Assembly (NCBI RefSeq): GCF_050624435.1 | Contig: NW_027459221.1 | Location: 186,001-250,000, forward strand | Source of the DNA: Tenrec ecaudatus | Taxonomy: Eukaryota > Chordata > Mammalia > Afrosoricida > Tenrecidae | Reading direction: 5' to 3' | DNA: 64,000 nt | In this document: positions 47,420 through 58,304 of the stretch, in pieces | Layout of the letters: every line of letters begins with the position of its first letter | Numbering within the stretch: position 1 is the first letter of the stretch | Translations under genes and position numbers: made by a program | Notes under the pieces: model-generated | What the model was told of the DNA's origin: nothing | The model's database searches: none | The model's input: only the letters and a program-made list of their open reading frames with translations

Positions 47420-47643
47420 GTAAATGGGCTCTGGGGCTTTGGGGAGTGCCACCTTTCCCCAGGGACGGCCAGAGGGGTGCCACCTGCTTCTCTGTGGCAT
47501 TGGGCCCTGTTGGGCCCCAGGCATATGAGGGAAGCAGCACAGAGACGGCGGGTTTGCTGCCCTTGTTTTGAGAGAGGACTGTGAGAGGCCAGACCTGGCC
47601 CAGGCTGCCAGTGCTCCTCTTGAGCCTGCCCGATTCCTTTCAG

Positions 47644-47701
47644 GAAAACCATCACTGCCCTTGCCTTCTCTCCTGATAGCAAGTACCTGGTCACCGGTGA
47701 G
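47644..47701 (+). pseudogene. MAPKBP1: psi-MAPKBP1 exon b, donor mutated
   Basis: Encodes KTITALAFSPDSKYLVTGE. Exon c starts in phase 0 at AGT, so this exon should end after GAG at 47,701. The next bases are ATGAGT, where GTGAGT would be expected. A cryptic donor at 47,697 would drop 5 nt and shift the frame. Confidence 0.8.
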
Positions 47702-48360
47702 ATGAGTGAGGAAGGAAGCTCAGGCACTGCAGAGGGGGTGACCTGGCCTTAGCAGAGAGTGACAGCCTGCGGCCCGCATAGGACTGGTGCCAATTTTGAC
47801 TTTCTGTACTGGTGTCCACTTTGGGTATTTGGTCTGCCCTAGAGCAGTGTTCTTAGGCTGTAGCCTGCATCAGAAGTGCCATGGTCACCCCTTAGTACAG
47901 ACTGCTGGCTCTGGGGTTCTGCAGGTCTGGGGTGGCTCTCTTTAGTTTGCAATGCTAACAAGTAATTCCCGGTGAGGCTGAAGCTGCCAATTTGGGAACC
48001 ACATTTTGGAAAACACCTCCTTAAAACATCCCTTATCCCTGGAGTCCCCCTGCTGGTCACAGTGTGGAACAGGACTGCCCTCCCATAGACTTGCCCTGTG
48101 AGGCTGTGAGAGCAAACCGCAGGAGTGGTGGTTCTTGCCCATCCAAATCACGCCAGGAGCCCATCCCTGAGAGTCCCTGTTCCCCAACACTGATCACATT
48201 CCCTCCGGGGGTGTCCTTGATTCATGTGCAGGTGCATTAGGTTAGGTGTCCTTCATTTATGTGCAGGCTCTTGTCCAGTGGCTGGGAGGGCCAGGCCTCC
48301 GTGGATGGGGAGGGAGCTGGCTGCCTCTGGCCTTTACTTCGGGGTCTTAGGTCCCTGCAG

Positions 48361-48531
48361 AGTGGACACATGCCTGCTGTTCGGGTATGGGATGTGTCAG
48401 AGCGCAGCCAGATGGTGGTGCTTCAGGAGCATAAGTATGGCGTGGCATGTGTGGCCTTCTCACCCAGCGCCAAGTACATTTTCTCAGTGGGCTACCAGCA
48501 TGACATAATCGTCAATGTCTGGGCCTGGAAG
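48361..48531 (+). pseudogene. MAPKBP1: psi-MAPKBP1 exon c
   Basis: 171 bp, 57 codons, intact frame and splice sites: [39 protein letters not shown]. One WD40 blade. Confidence 0.9.
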
Positions 48532-48796
48532 GTGAGTGGGCTGCTGGCCTCAGGACAGGCTGGGCCGGGAGGGGAGCCAAGAAATTGCTAACCGGTGGCC
48601 TTCACTTCCGCCTGCTGGCCTCAGTCCCTTTCTAGAGAACTCTGAGCAGAAAGGAGCAACTGGGTATCTAGGACGCTGAAGAAGGGGCAGAAGGAGAGGT
48701 CAAGTTCACAGCTTGTCTAACCTACTTCAGTGTGTAAGTTTCTTTTCCCTCAGCTCCTAGAAGCAGAGCCTTGATTTCCCTTGACTTTTACTCCAG

Positions 48797-48934
48797 AAAA
48801 ACATTGTAGTGGCTTCCAACAAAGTGTCCAGTTGGGTGACAGCAGTATCCTTCTCTGAGGACTGCAGCTACTTTGTCACTGCAGGCAACTGGCACATCAA
48901 ATACTGGTACCTCGATGACAGCAAGACCTCAAAG
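48797..48934 (+). pseudogene. MAPKBP1: psi-MAPKBP1 exon d
   Basis: 138 bp, 46 codons, [22 protein letters not shown], good splice sites. Two positions that I recall as Arg in MAPKBP1 orthologues are Trp here (VSSW and AGNW), consistent with CpG decay. Confidence 0.88.
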
Positions 48935-49145
48935 GTGAGGCAGCAAGTAGCCACTAGGGTGGGGTCTGCTCAGATCTGTTCCACCTGCGCCCCCTTCTGC
49001 ATGCTCAAAAGCCCCTTGGAAGTCTCAGCTGGGCCAGGTGCTATGTCAATCTGCAAGGGAAGCCTTCTCCCTCTCTCCCCAGGGCCTGCTTTCCAGGGGA
49101 TAGCCTGCAGGGTGGGTGGGTGGCACCTGTGGTGGGTCTCCACAG

Positions 49146-49329
49146 GTGAATGCCACTGTGCCCCTGCTGGGCCGCTCTGGGCTGCTGGGGGAACCTGCGG
49201 AACAACCTGTTCACTGAAGTAGCCTGTGTCCGCGGGAAGAAAACTGACAGCACCTTCTGTATCACATCCTCAGGGCAGCTGTGCGAGTTCAGTGACCGGC
49301 GACTGTTGGACAAGTGGGTGGAGCTGAGG
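49146..49329 (+). pseudogene. MAPKBP1: psi-MAPKBP1 exon e with +1 frameshift
   Basis: 184 bp where 183 is expected. The frame reads [16 protein letters not shown], then an extra base in 'ggggaacctgcgg' shifts it. The remainder ([26 protein letters not shown]) is readable only in the next frame. Without the shift back, a TGA follows within ten codons. Confidence 0.88.
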
Positions 49330-49814
49330 GTAAGTGAATGCTTTGTCGGCACCCTCCTGTCTGTCACTTCCAGGCTCCGGGGCACCTGAGTCTGCATGCA
49401 CGCTGGGGGAGGCCCCAGGCGGAGGAAGGTGTTTGGGAACCTCTCTGCTCGCTCGTGCTCTCTGTCTCTGCCTCTTCCTCTGCTTTCCTCTTCTGCTCAG
49501 CACACAGACAGCATCACAGTAAGTGTGCTGGCCCTGTCCGCTGCCTCTGCTGCCTTTCTCTTGGCCGGCCTTTTCTGGGTGTGTCTTTGCCCAAACCTCA
49601 GGTGCCTTATAAGGCTTGCTGACTCCTTCCCCCTAATTGCACAGGGCTGTGAGCCCTCTGGCCAGCTGCTGTTAGAGGGAGGGGCATTGAGGGGCTCCAG
49701 CCAGGGCAGCTGGCCTGCCTTGCGCTTGTCCTTGCCTCTTGGCTCATGGCTGTTGAGGTGTCGGGTGAAGGAGTGGGCAGACGCCCTTGCTGACTGGGGC
49801 TTCTGTGCTCACAG

Positions 49815-49975
49815 ACCACAGTGGCCCACTGCATCTCGGTGAGCCAGGACTACATCTTCTGTGGCTGTGCTGATGGCACCGTGCTCCTTTTCAACCCCTC
49901 CAACCTGCACTTCCTCAGCACGCTGCCCCGGCCCCATGCCCTGGGGACAGACATTGCCAGCATCACAGAGGCCAG
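49815..49975 (+). pseudogene. MAPKBP1: psi-MAPKBP1 exon f
   Basis: 161 bp: [41 protein letters not shown]. Acceptor cacag and donor gtgagc intact. Confidence 0.88.
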
Positions 49976-50760
49976 GTGAGCGGTGTGGGTGGGCCCCTGA
50001 GTCCTGTCAGAGCCCCACTCTGTGCCAGGCCATCCCTGGCATGCTGCAAGGAGAGGAGGGCACACATAGACCTCTGGGAAGACCCTTGCAGTCAAGCACA
50101 GGTGGGTCCTTTAGCATTTGTTGCTCACTGTGGGCAACCGTGGTAATCTGAGTCTGCACTGTGGTAATGCATTGTCCTGTAAAGACCACAGCTAGGACAG
50201 ACGGGCAGTTCCTTAGGGTTTCTGAGAGAGACTGGAAACCTGACGGAGCAGGCCTTTCTCCCTCAGGGTGGTCCTGGGTAGCAGCTGCGGTAGGAGGGTC
50301 TTATTGTAGCCTCGGGCCTTGGGTTGGGTGATTGCAGGAAGTGAAGTTTTGCTCTGGTTTCAGTGCTGTCAGGAAGCGGGGCAGTTCTGCAGTTGGGTAT
50401 ATTAATTTCTCTTTCAGGGCAGGAGGGGGCTAAATCTGCAATTGGCAGGAAATGATATATGACCATGATTGTGGTTTGCACAGTGCCCTTCCTTGTCCTC
50501 TGACGTGAGTCTAGAAGGGCCTGACATCTGCTTGGCTGCATCACGGCCACACACTGTCCCCGCCTGACGTTGGGGGCTATGAAATAGCTTGTGTTCTTTT
50601 GGAGAGCCCCATGGCAAGGAATGCCAAGCCAGCTGCTGTGTTCTTTCTCCAGTGACTGCTGGCCAACCTGCTGCTCCTCCCTTTAGTGCCCCATTTCATT
50701 AGCGCTCACTCACCAGTTTGCCCTGTCTGCCCAGGACACCCCGCTCCCCTCTTTCCTCAG

Positions 50761-50950
50761 TCACCTTTTCGCTGGAGTGGCCAATGTGAAGTATCGGGAC
50801 ACCATCGCCTTGACCTTTGATCCTGCAAATCAGTGGCTGTCTTGTGTGTACAATGACCATAGTACTTATGTCTGGGATGTGAAGGACCCCAAGAAAGTGG
50901 GCAAGGTGTATTCAGCTCTGTATCATTCCTCCTGCATCTGGAGTGTAGAG
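50761..50950 (+). pseudogene. MAPKBP1: psi-MAPKBP1 exon g
   Basis: 190 bp: [43 protein letters not shown]. Splice sites are intact. The Arg recalled before LF in orthologues is His, another CpG-type change. Confidence 0.88.
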
Positions 50951-51486
50951 GTACGTGGGCCAGGTCTGCTGAGACTGACCGTGTTTCCTGGGCTACCATT
51001 AGGAGCTGGGGTTCCTCAAGTGTGGAATTTGTTTCCTCCAGCACCCTTGCTCCCCCAGCAGTGCCCCTGGGTCCCTTCGTATCTGTTAATTGGCTCTGAG
51101 GATGCGAGGGGATATTAGTGCTGACTCATCTCAGACGTTTTTCAGTATGCCCCTGTGCAGTCTTAGCTTGGCCTCTTTGGACATGTTCCTGAACTTGACC
51201 AAACCTTAGTTTCTGCAATTGTGAAATGACATACCTGATGCATTTGATTTTTACGAAAAGGAGACAATGTAAGTGGGAGATTTAGAATGCCTAGTACTTA
51301 CTAGGTGCTTGGTTAATGTATATTCCTTTACTTGTTAAAGACAAGAGCTAATCATTATGACTTGCTTGCATATGGGATAAGCCTGGGGCTAAGTCTTGAC
51401 CAGCCTTTTCTCTACTCTCATTCCGTCCCATCTCTGTGGGCAGCCAAGGTCTGACCCGGGTCCCTCTGGTCCTTGTGCTCCTCCAG

Positions 51487-51633
51487 GTCTACCCTGAGGT
51501 GAAGGACAGTCAACAGGCCTGCCTGCCCCCGAGCTCCTTTATCACCTGCTCTTCTGACAGCACCATCCGCCTGTGGAATACAGAGAGCTCTGGGGTGCAT
51601 GGCTCCACCCTGCACAGAAACATCCTCAGCCAC
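51487..51633 (+). pseudogene. MAPKBP1: psi-MAPKBP1 exon h
   Basis: 147 bp, 49 codons: [34 protein letters not shown]. Donor gtgagc. The last codon is CAC where Ser is recalled in orthologues. Confidence 0.86.
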
Positions 51634-51810
51634 GTGAGCCTGGTGCCCCCACACCACAGTCTCAGGATCTGGGTCTCCAGACCAGACTGTTCAAGATGTT
51701 GTTTGGCCAAACTCTGACAAGGATGTCCCCTTGGCCCGCATTTCTCTCCCTGACAGGTGTCCCGTATCAGGCCTTCCTCACCCACCTCTTCTCCTGACCT
51801 GTTTCACTAT

Positions 51811-51986
51811 TACCTCATTAAGATCATCTATATGGATGGGAAAATGCTGGCCCTGCTGGTCACCGAGCTGCCTGGGGGAGACAAAGCCGATGGGTCCCTG
51901 ATGGACCCCCATGTGGGCATCCGCTCTATGTGCATCAGCCCCAACGGGCAGCATCTAGCATCAGGGGACCGTATGGGCACGCTCAG
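51811..51986 (+). pseudogene. MAPKBP1: psi-MAPKBP1 exon i, acceptor lost
   Basis: 176 bp: [43 protein letters not shown]. The bases before it are 'tttcactat', with no AG at the expected acceptor. The nearest upstream AG (about 51,769) would add sequence with an in-frame stop. Donor gtaagg is intact. Confidence 0.82.
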
Positions 51987-52379
51987 GTAAGGCCATTTGT
52001 GGAGTGCAACCCGTTGCCTCCAGGGGACAGGATGGGGGAACTTTAGGCCCCCAAGGACAGAGGTTCAGGAGGCTTTAGCTCAAAAGGGTTGGGGACAAAA
52101 TTTATTATCTTCAAGGGAAAGATACTAACTTGACAATGAAGAAACGGCAAAACCCACCCTTAGCCAAGTCATTAAGGTTAACATCCCGTGGCAGCAGCAT
52201 GAATCTGGTGAGAGGGTACACTGAGAGGCTTCAAAATGTTCCCAGAAAATGTTATGACTCTTAAGAACTCCCAACAAAATGTTGAACAACAACCAAAGTT
52301 GATGGAAAGTTTCTTTTAGTTCTGTTTTTCCATGCAGCCTCCTCCTAGCATTGTGTCTGGTATTCTTGACCCAAATGTA

Positions 52380-52745
52380 TAAGGAACTTAGGATAGTCAT
52401 GAGGAAACATCAGGCAAACTTCATTTGAGGTACACCTGCCAGATTAACTTATCATACTCTCCCAGGTGTCACGGTAGGAAAGACAAGCAAAGACTGAAAG
52501 CCATTCTAGACTGGGACAGATGACACCCATGTGCCGTGGGGGCTCCTAGGATCCTGGAGCAGAAGAAGGACATTCATGGGATAAACAAACTCATTGGCAT
52601 TGGGTTGATTCCAACTCAGAGCAACCCCCGCTGGTGACATTTAAATAAAGTCTAATAATGTTGTACCAGTGTGACCTCCGTGGTCCTTATCACTGTGTAC
52701 TGTAGTACATAAAACATTAATACGAAGGTAGACCAGGTGAGAGAG
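52380..52745 (+). mobile_element. Old L1 3' end in MAPKBP1 intron, split by an AfroSINE tail
   Basis: 'gcaaagactgaaagccattc', 'taggatcctggagcagaaga' and 'aggacattcatgggataaac' follow the 3' order of old mammalian L1s. A short antisense AfroSINE tail ('ttgggttgattccaactcag', about 52,588-52,640) interrupts it. Confidence 0.5.
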
Positions 52746-52910
52746 TTGAATGTGACACATCTTGACTCATTTTTCTAAGTCTAAAGGTTCAACCCAAAAG
52801 GTAAAGTAAAACAGCTCTTGATGGAGAGGAAAAGGTGGAAGGGGGTGGGTGATGATTCTTGCCCCCGCTGCCTGGCACTGAACGGCCTCTCCTCTCTTCT
52901 CATTTTGCAG

Positions 52911-53002
52911 GGTCCATGAATTGCAGTCCCTGAGTGAAATGCTGAAGGAGGAGGCCCATGAGTCAGAGATTCTGTGCCTGGAGTACTCGAAGCCAGACAC
53001 AG
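52911..53002 (+). pseudogene. MAPKBP1: psi-MAPKBP1 exon j
   Basis: 92 bp: [29 protein letters not shown]. Acceptor tttgcag and donor gtacct. Confidence 0.88.
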
Positions 53003-53276
53003 GTACCTGGCCCTGGCCTAGAATGGCCTTGAGTGAGCCCCTCCAGTCTGGCCAGAGCCACTGATACTTGTCCTGCCTCTTGACTATGGGGCTGATCGTT
53101 CTTTTGGCTACCAAAAGAGTTAGTGATCCTTCTTGATGTCTCTGAAGGCTTTGGGGAGGACTGCATCTCAACTCTGCCCGACTCCATGGCTCATGTGGCT
53201 TAAGGATGTGGGGCTCAGTTTCTCTGGGTGCTCTTTGCTGGGCACTCATCAGCTGACGGAGTTCATCCCATCCCAG

Positions 53277-53402
53277 GTCTGAAGCTGCTGGCCTCAGCGA
53301 GCCGGGACCGGCTGATCCATGTGCTAGACGCAGGGCGGGAGTATAGCCTGCAGCAGACGCTGGACGAGCACTCCTCCTCCATCACCGCTGTCAAGTTCGC
53401 AG
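53277..53402 (+). pseudogene. MAPKBP1: psi-MAPKBP1 exon k, last one present
   Basis: 126 bp: [34 protein letters not shown]. Donor gtgtgg. Only about 68 bp of the next intron follows before the satellite starts. Confidence 0.9.
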
Positions 53403-53470
53403 GTGTGGGCAGAGCACTTAGACACACTCTGCCACCTACCACCCCTGCCACCTGCCTGCCACGCCCAACA

Positions 53471-54013
53471 CTCCATAGATTCTGAAAGGGTGTGTGTATG
53501 TGTGTGTGTTTTTGTGTGTGTGTGTGTAAAAAGGTCATGAAGACAGAAGTCCTTCAGAGATTCTGCCAGTATGTGTGTGTGTGTATGTGTGTGTTTGTAA
53601 AAAGGACACCAAGTACGAAGCTCTCAAGAGATTCTGCAAGGATTTATGTGTGTGTGTGTGTGCGGGTGTAATAAGGTCATGGAGTAAGAAGCCCTCCAGA
53701 GATTCTGCAAGGGTGTGTGTGTGTTAGTGTGTGTGTGTGTGTGTGTGTAATAAGGACACGAAGTCAGAAGCCCTCCAAAAATTCTACAAGTGTATGTGTG
53801 TGTGTGTGTTTAAAAAAGGACACGAAGTCAAAAGGACTGCAGAGATTTTGTAAGAGAATGAGTTTTTCGTTGTGTGTGTGTGTGCGTGTGTGTGTGTGTG
53901 TGTGTAATGAGGACACGAAATCAGAAGCCCTCTAGAGATTCTTCAAGGGTGTGTGTATGAGTGTGTGTTTGTGTAAAAAGGACACAAAGTCAGAAGCCCT
54001 TCAGAGATTCTGC

Positions 54014-54060
<47 letters not shown>

Positions 54061-54095
54061 GGACACAAAGTCAGAAGCCCTCCAGAGATTCTGAA

Positions 54096-54134
<39 letters not shown>

Positions 54135-54172
54135 ACGACACGAAGTCATAAAACGTCTGGAGATTCTGCATG

Positions 54173-54203
<31 letters not shown>

Positions 54204-54492
54204 TGTGTGTCAAAAGGACAAGATGTCAAAAGCCCTCTAGAGATTCTGCAAGGGTGAGTGTGTTGTGTTAAAAGGACACGAAGTCAGAAGCCCTCTAGGT
54301 TTTCTGAAAAGGTATGAGTGTGAGAGTGAGGGAGTGTGTGTGTGTGTGTAATAAGGACACGAAATTGGAAGCAATCCAGAGATTCTACAAGTGTATGTGT
54401 GTTTGTGTGTGTGTGTGTCTGTGTGTGTGTGTTTAAAAAAGGACACGAAGTCAGAAGGACTGCAGAGATTTTGTAAGAGAATGAGTTTGGGT

Positions 54493-54523
<31 letters not shown>

Positions 54524-54709
54524 AATAAGGACACGAAATCAGAAGCCCTCTAGAGATTCTTCAAGGGTGTGTGTATGTGTGTGTGTTTGTGTAAAAAGGA
54601 CACAAAGTCAGAAGCCCTTCAGAGATTCTGCAAGGGTGTATGTGTGTTTGTGTAAAAAGGACACAAAGTCAGAAGGACTGCAGAGATTTTGTAAGAGAAT
54701 GAGTTTGGG

Positions 54710-54743
<34 letters not shown>

Positions 54744-54934
54744 ACGACACGAATCATAAAACGTCTGGAGATTCTGCAAGGGTGTGTGTGTGTGTGTGTA
54801 TGTGTGTGTGTGTCAAAAGGACAGTATGTCAGAAGCCCTCTAGAGATTCTGCAAGGGTGAGTGTGTTGTGTTAAAAGGACACGAAGTCAGAAGCCCTCTA
54901 GGTTTTCTGGAAAGGTATGAGTGTGAGAGTGAGG

Positions 54935-54973
<39 letters not shown>

Positions 54974-55312
54974 TGTGTAATAAGGACACGAAATCAGAAG
55001 CCCTCCAGAGATTCTACAAGTGTATGTGTGTTTGTGTGTGTGTGTTTAAAAAAAGGACACGAAGTCAGAAGGACTGCAGAGATTTTGTAAGAGAATGAGA
55101 TTGGGGTGTGAGTGTGTGTGTGTCTGTGTGTGTGTGTGTAAAAAGGACACAAAGTCAGAAGCCCTTCAGAGATTTTGCAAGGGTGTATGTATGTGTGTGT
55201 GTGTGTGTAAAAATCACACGAAGTCAGAAGCCCACTATTGATTCTGCAAGGGTGTGTGCGTGTGTGTTGTGTTTGTAATAAGTACACCAAGGTAGAAGCC
55301 CTCCAGTGATTC

Positions 55313-55355
<43 letters not shown>

Positions 55356-55774
55356 ACAACACGATGTTATAAACTGTCTGGAGATTCTGCAAGGGTCTGT
55401 GTGTGTGTGTATGAGTGTGTGTGTGTGTCAAAAGAACAGGATGTCAGAAGCCTTCTAGAGATTCTGCACGGGTGAGTGTGTTGTGTTAAAAGGACACGAA
55501 GTCAGAAGCCCTCTAGGTTTTCTGGAAAGGTATGAGTGTGAGAGTGAGGGAGTGTGTGTGTGTGTAATAAGGAAACGAAATCAGAAGCCCTCCAGAGATT
55601 CTACAAGTGTATGTGTGTTTGTGTGTGTGTGTGTGTTTGTATAAAAAGAGGACACGAAGTCAGAAGGACTACAGAGATTTTGTAAGAGAATGAGTTTGGG
55701 TTGTGAGTGTATGTGTGTTGTGTGTGTAATAAGGACACGAAATCAGAAGCCCTCTAGAGATTCTACAAATGTAT

Positions 55775-55819
<45 letters not shown>

Positions 55820-55862
55820 GGACATGAATTCAGACTCCTTGTAGAAATTCTGCAAGGGTGTA

Positions 55863-55898
<36 letters not shown>

Positions 55899-56083
55899 GG
55901 ACACCAGGTCAGAAGCACTCTAGTGATCCTGCAAGGGTGTGTGTGTGTGTGTGTGTGTGCGTGCGTGTGTTTGTGTAAAAAGGACACAAAGTCAGAAGCC
56001 CTCTAGAGACTCTGCAATGGTGAGTCTCTTTTGTTAAAAGGACATGAAGTCAGAAGTCATCCAGAGATTCGGCAAGGGTGTGC

Positions 56084-56117
<34 letters not shown>

Positions 56118-56242
56118 AAAAAGGAAAAAAGTCAGAAGCCATCCATAAATTCGGCAAGGATGCATCTATGTGTGTATGTGTGTAAAAAGGACAGGAAGTC
56201 AGAAGCCCTCTAGGAATTCTACAAAGTTATGAGTATCAGTGT
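53471..56242 (+). repeat. TG-rich minisatellite, array B
   Basis: Same unit and orientation as array A. It starts mid-unit at 'ctccatagattctgaaaggg'. The marker type 'ctctaggttttctg' begins at about 54,270, 54,873 and 55,488, a higher-order period of 600-615 bp. The last unit is degraded and ends 'atgagtatcagtgtgagga', where S3 begins. Confidence 0.92.
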
Positions 56243-56889
56243 GAGGACAATGTGGTGCTTCAATCTCTTGTGTGTACTTTTGCTATGAGTCAGGAGCTCA
56301 CTCAATGGTATCTAACAAGTTATTGTGAGATGACATAAGAGGACTTCATGGAGGCTCTTCCAAGAGAGGGTTGGAAGATAGCATGGTAAGAGGCCTGGTC
56401 AGGAATGTGCTCATTGTGCTCATTGTTTCCATCCCCTTCTCCCAGAAGCCAATGCTCTAGGGAGGAAAGGCAGGCCCAGAGACAGGGAAGGGCTAGGGAA
56501 GAGGGAGCGATAGGAGAGCAATAGAAATGACAGGTTACTCTCCTTCATTCCCAGTATAGCTCCTCAAAACTCAGGTAAAGCATCTGATTCTGAGGCTGAG
56601 GCTTATAATAGGAGCAGACTGAACATTTAATCCCTCAAGCTGCCTGGAAAGTGTGGGAGCTGATTAAGATGGCAAGAGATGAAGAAGGAAGGAATCTACT
56701 GGTTACAGATGTGAAAGCACCTGTTAGTGAAGCCTTCTCAGTTTCTTATTGCCTTATCAATGTCATCAGTCCACTTAATGTACTCACTTTCCAAATGCCT
56801 ATTAACGAATTGTACATACATTGAGTTCTTTCTAGGAGGCAATGTTAATATTCTCATTTCCGAGTTGAGGCCACAGAAGTTTGGACAAT

Positions 56890-56985
56890 TTCTGGATGTT
56901 TTTGTTGCTGGCAGGTGCTCATCAAGTTGGTTCCAACGCATAGCAACCCCCGTGCATACCGGAAGGGAGCATGGCCCTGTCCTGT
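56890..56985 (-). mobile_element. RTE LINE 3' terminus (S3 copy)
   Basis: Inverted counterpart of 19,305-19,400. Confidence 0.6.
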
Positions 56986-57579
56986 GTCCCCCTCTCTGGA
57001 GGGCACTTGCCTCAAATCTTTAAATTCAAAGCTTCATGTTTTGTCAAATGAAATCATTTCATCAGTCAATCTCAGAAATCTTTATGTAAAAACGTTGGAA
57101 ACGCCTTTCACTCAACGTCTAGGGAGGCTGAGTAAGGTGGGAGGGGCTCCAGGACAGATGGTGGGAATCACTCCTGCAGGTGGGTGGTAGGTTGGCGAGG
57201 CCAGTCTGACTTGCCTCCCTGCTGACTGACCTCAACCAGCAATGGGCAGCTGGACACATGGCATGAAGTGATCTCTGGTCTTCGTGGCGGTGGATGCCAG
57301 TAGACCGTCAGGTATGGGAGACCCATGAGAAAATAGGTTACTTTTCTCTTTCTCTCCAAGTTTCTCTGTGATCTCTTTATGCTGCCTGAGCCCGCATGCA
57401 TACTGACAAAAGCAGACATGTGCACACACATGGCAAAGTAAATAGAGACGCCCACATTCACAGACGTATCCATCCACGTGCAAATAGGCACATATTTGCA
57501 CATGCATGCCAAAGCAGACACAGTCATCCATGAATGCACATGTATTCGTGCAAGCTGATTTTCATGGGGAAAAAAAGAT

Positions 57580-57770
57580 CAGATCTATCACTGTCAAGTC
57601 CACTCCAACTCAAAGCAACTGAAGAGCACAGAGGAGAACTGCCCCATTGGGTTTCCAAAGCTGTCATCTTGTCAGACACAGTCAGCCACCACTTTCTCCT
57701 GCAGAGCAGCTGGGGTTTTCCAACTGCCGGCCTTTCACTTAGCAGCCGAGCACTTGCTGGTTTTCATAGG
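57580..57770 (-). mobile_element. AfroSINE (S3 copy)
   Basis: Inverted counterpart of 18,530-18,725. Confidence 0.7.
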
Positions 57771-58304
57771 AGTCTGGAAATCAGTTTCATTGCCTGCTAG
57801 TCACACCTCCTCTGTGAGTTAGCACAGCCTGGTAAGCTTGGAAGGAGAAAAATCTTCCTTCCCGAGGTAGTTGAGTGGTTTTCCCCTGAGGAAATGGTTC
57901 AGAAGAAGATTTCCTTCAAGAAATCAGAACACTCTTGAAGAGAAATTTCCTGCCATAACATTTGTTTGCTTGACAACGAGACAAATGAAGCAGCCCTCTG
58001 ACTTCCCCCTTGGGTCCTCTTTCTCATCATGTCTGCTCTGCTCAGCTACAAGGCTCCAGGTCCTAGGAGCAAGGATGCCCTTCTATTTGGAACCTCACAG
58101 GGCTCCACTGTGAGTCAGGGAAAGACCTGGAAACTTGAGCATCCTGAAATGGGGCCTGCATAGCAATATCATCTGTCATCAGGCTCATCGTTTCTCTCAT
58201 TTTTTGTAAGATCATTGAGCCCTTGGAGCCCTGAGAAGTTCTCTCAGAGGAAGCCATCCTCCTCCCATGAATCCAAGAGGGACTGCTTAAAGATTGTTGT
58301 CTTC

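Larger units (their letters stand above)
47357..53402 (+). pseudogene. MAPKBP1: Truncated MAPKBP1 (JNK-binding WD40 scaffold) genomic pseudogene
   Basis: MAPKBP1 is a large cytoplasmic WD40 scaffold that binds JNK and links to NF-kB/NOD2 signalling and ciliopathy. Eleven exons in order, with introns, cover about 500 codons of the N-terminal WD40 region. Landmarks are [92 protein letters not shown] and [17 protein letters not shown]. The wording fits MAPKBP1 better than its paralogue WDR62 (for example [12 protein letters not shown] and PGGDKAD). The 5' exons and everything C-terminal (roughly two thirds of a ~1,500-residue protein) are absent. Lesions: a donor GT to AT at 47,702, a +1 frameshift near 49,192, a lost acceptor AG at 51,809-51,810, and several Arg to Trp or His changes of CpG type. 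Introns show it arose by DNA duplication, not retroposition. An assembly error is a less likely alternative. Confidence 0.88.

Noticed and set aside
47357..53402. WDR62 as identity of the WD40 fragment
   Set aside because: WDR62 is the paralogue with the same exon layout, but the residue patterns here ([35 protein letters not shown]) fit MAPKBP1.
47357..53402. Functional MAPKBP1 locus
   Set aside because: Both ends are cut by satellite DNA, and three independent lesions affect splicing or frame.
43490..56213. Many open frames of 60-145 codons giving V-C-V-C or T-H-T-H peptides
   Set aside because: They are produced by TG/CA dinucleotide runs on both strands, shift with run length, and have no promoter, splice or domain support.
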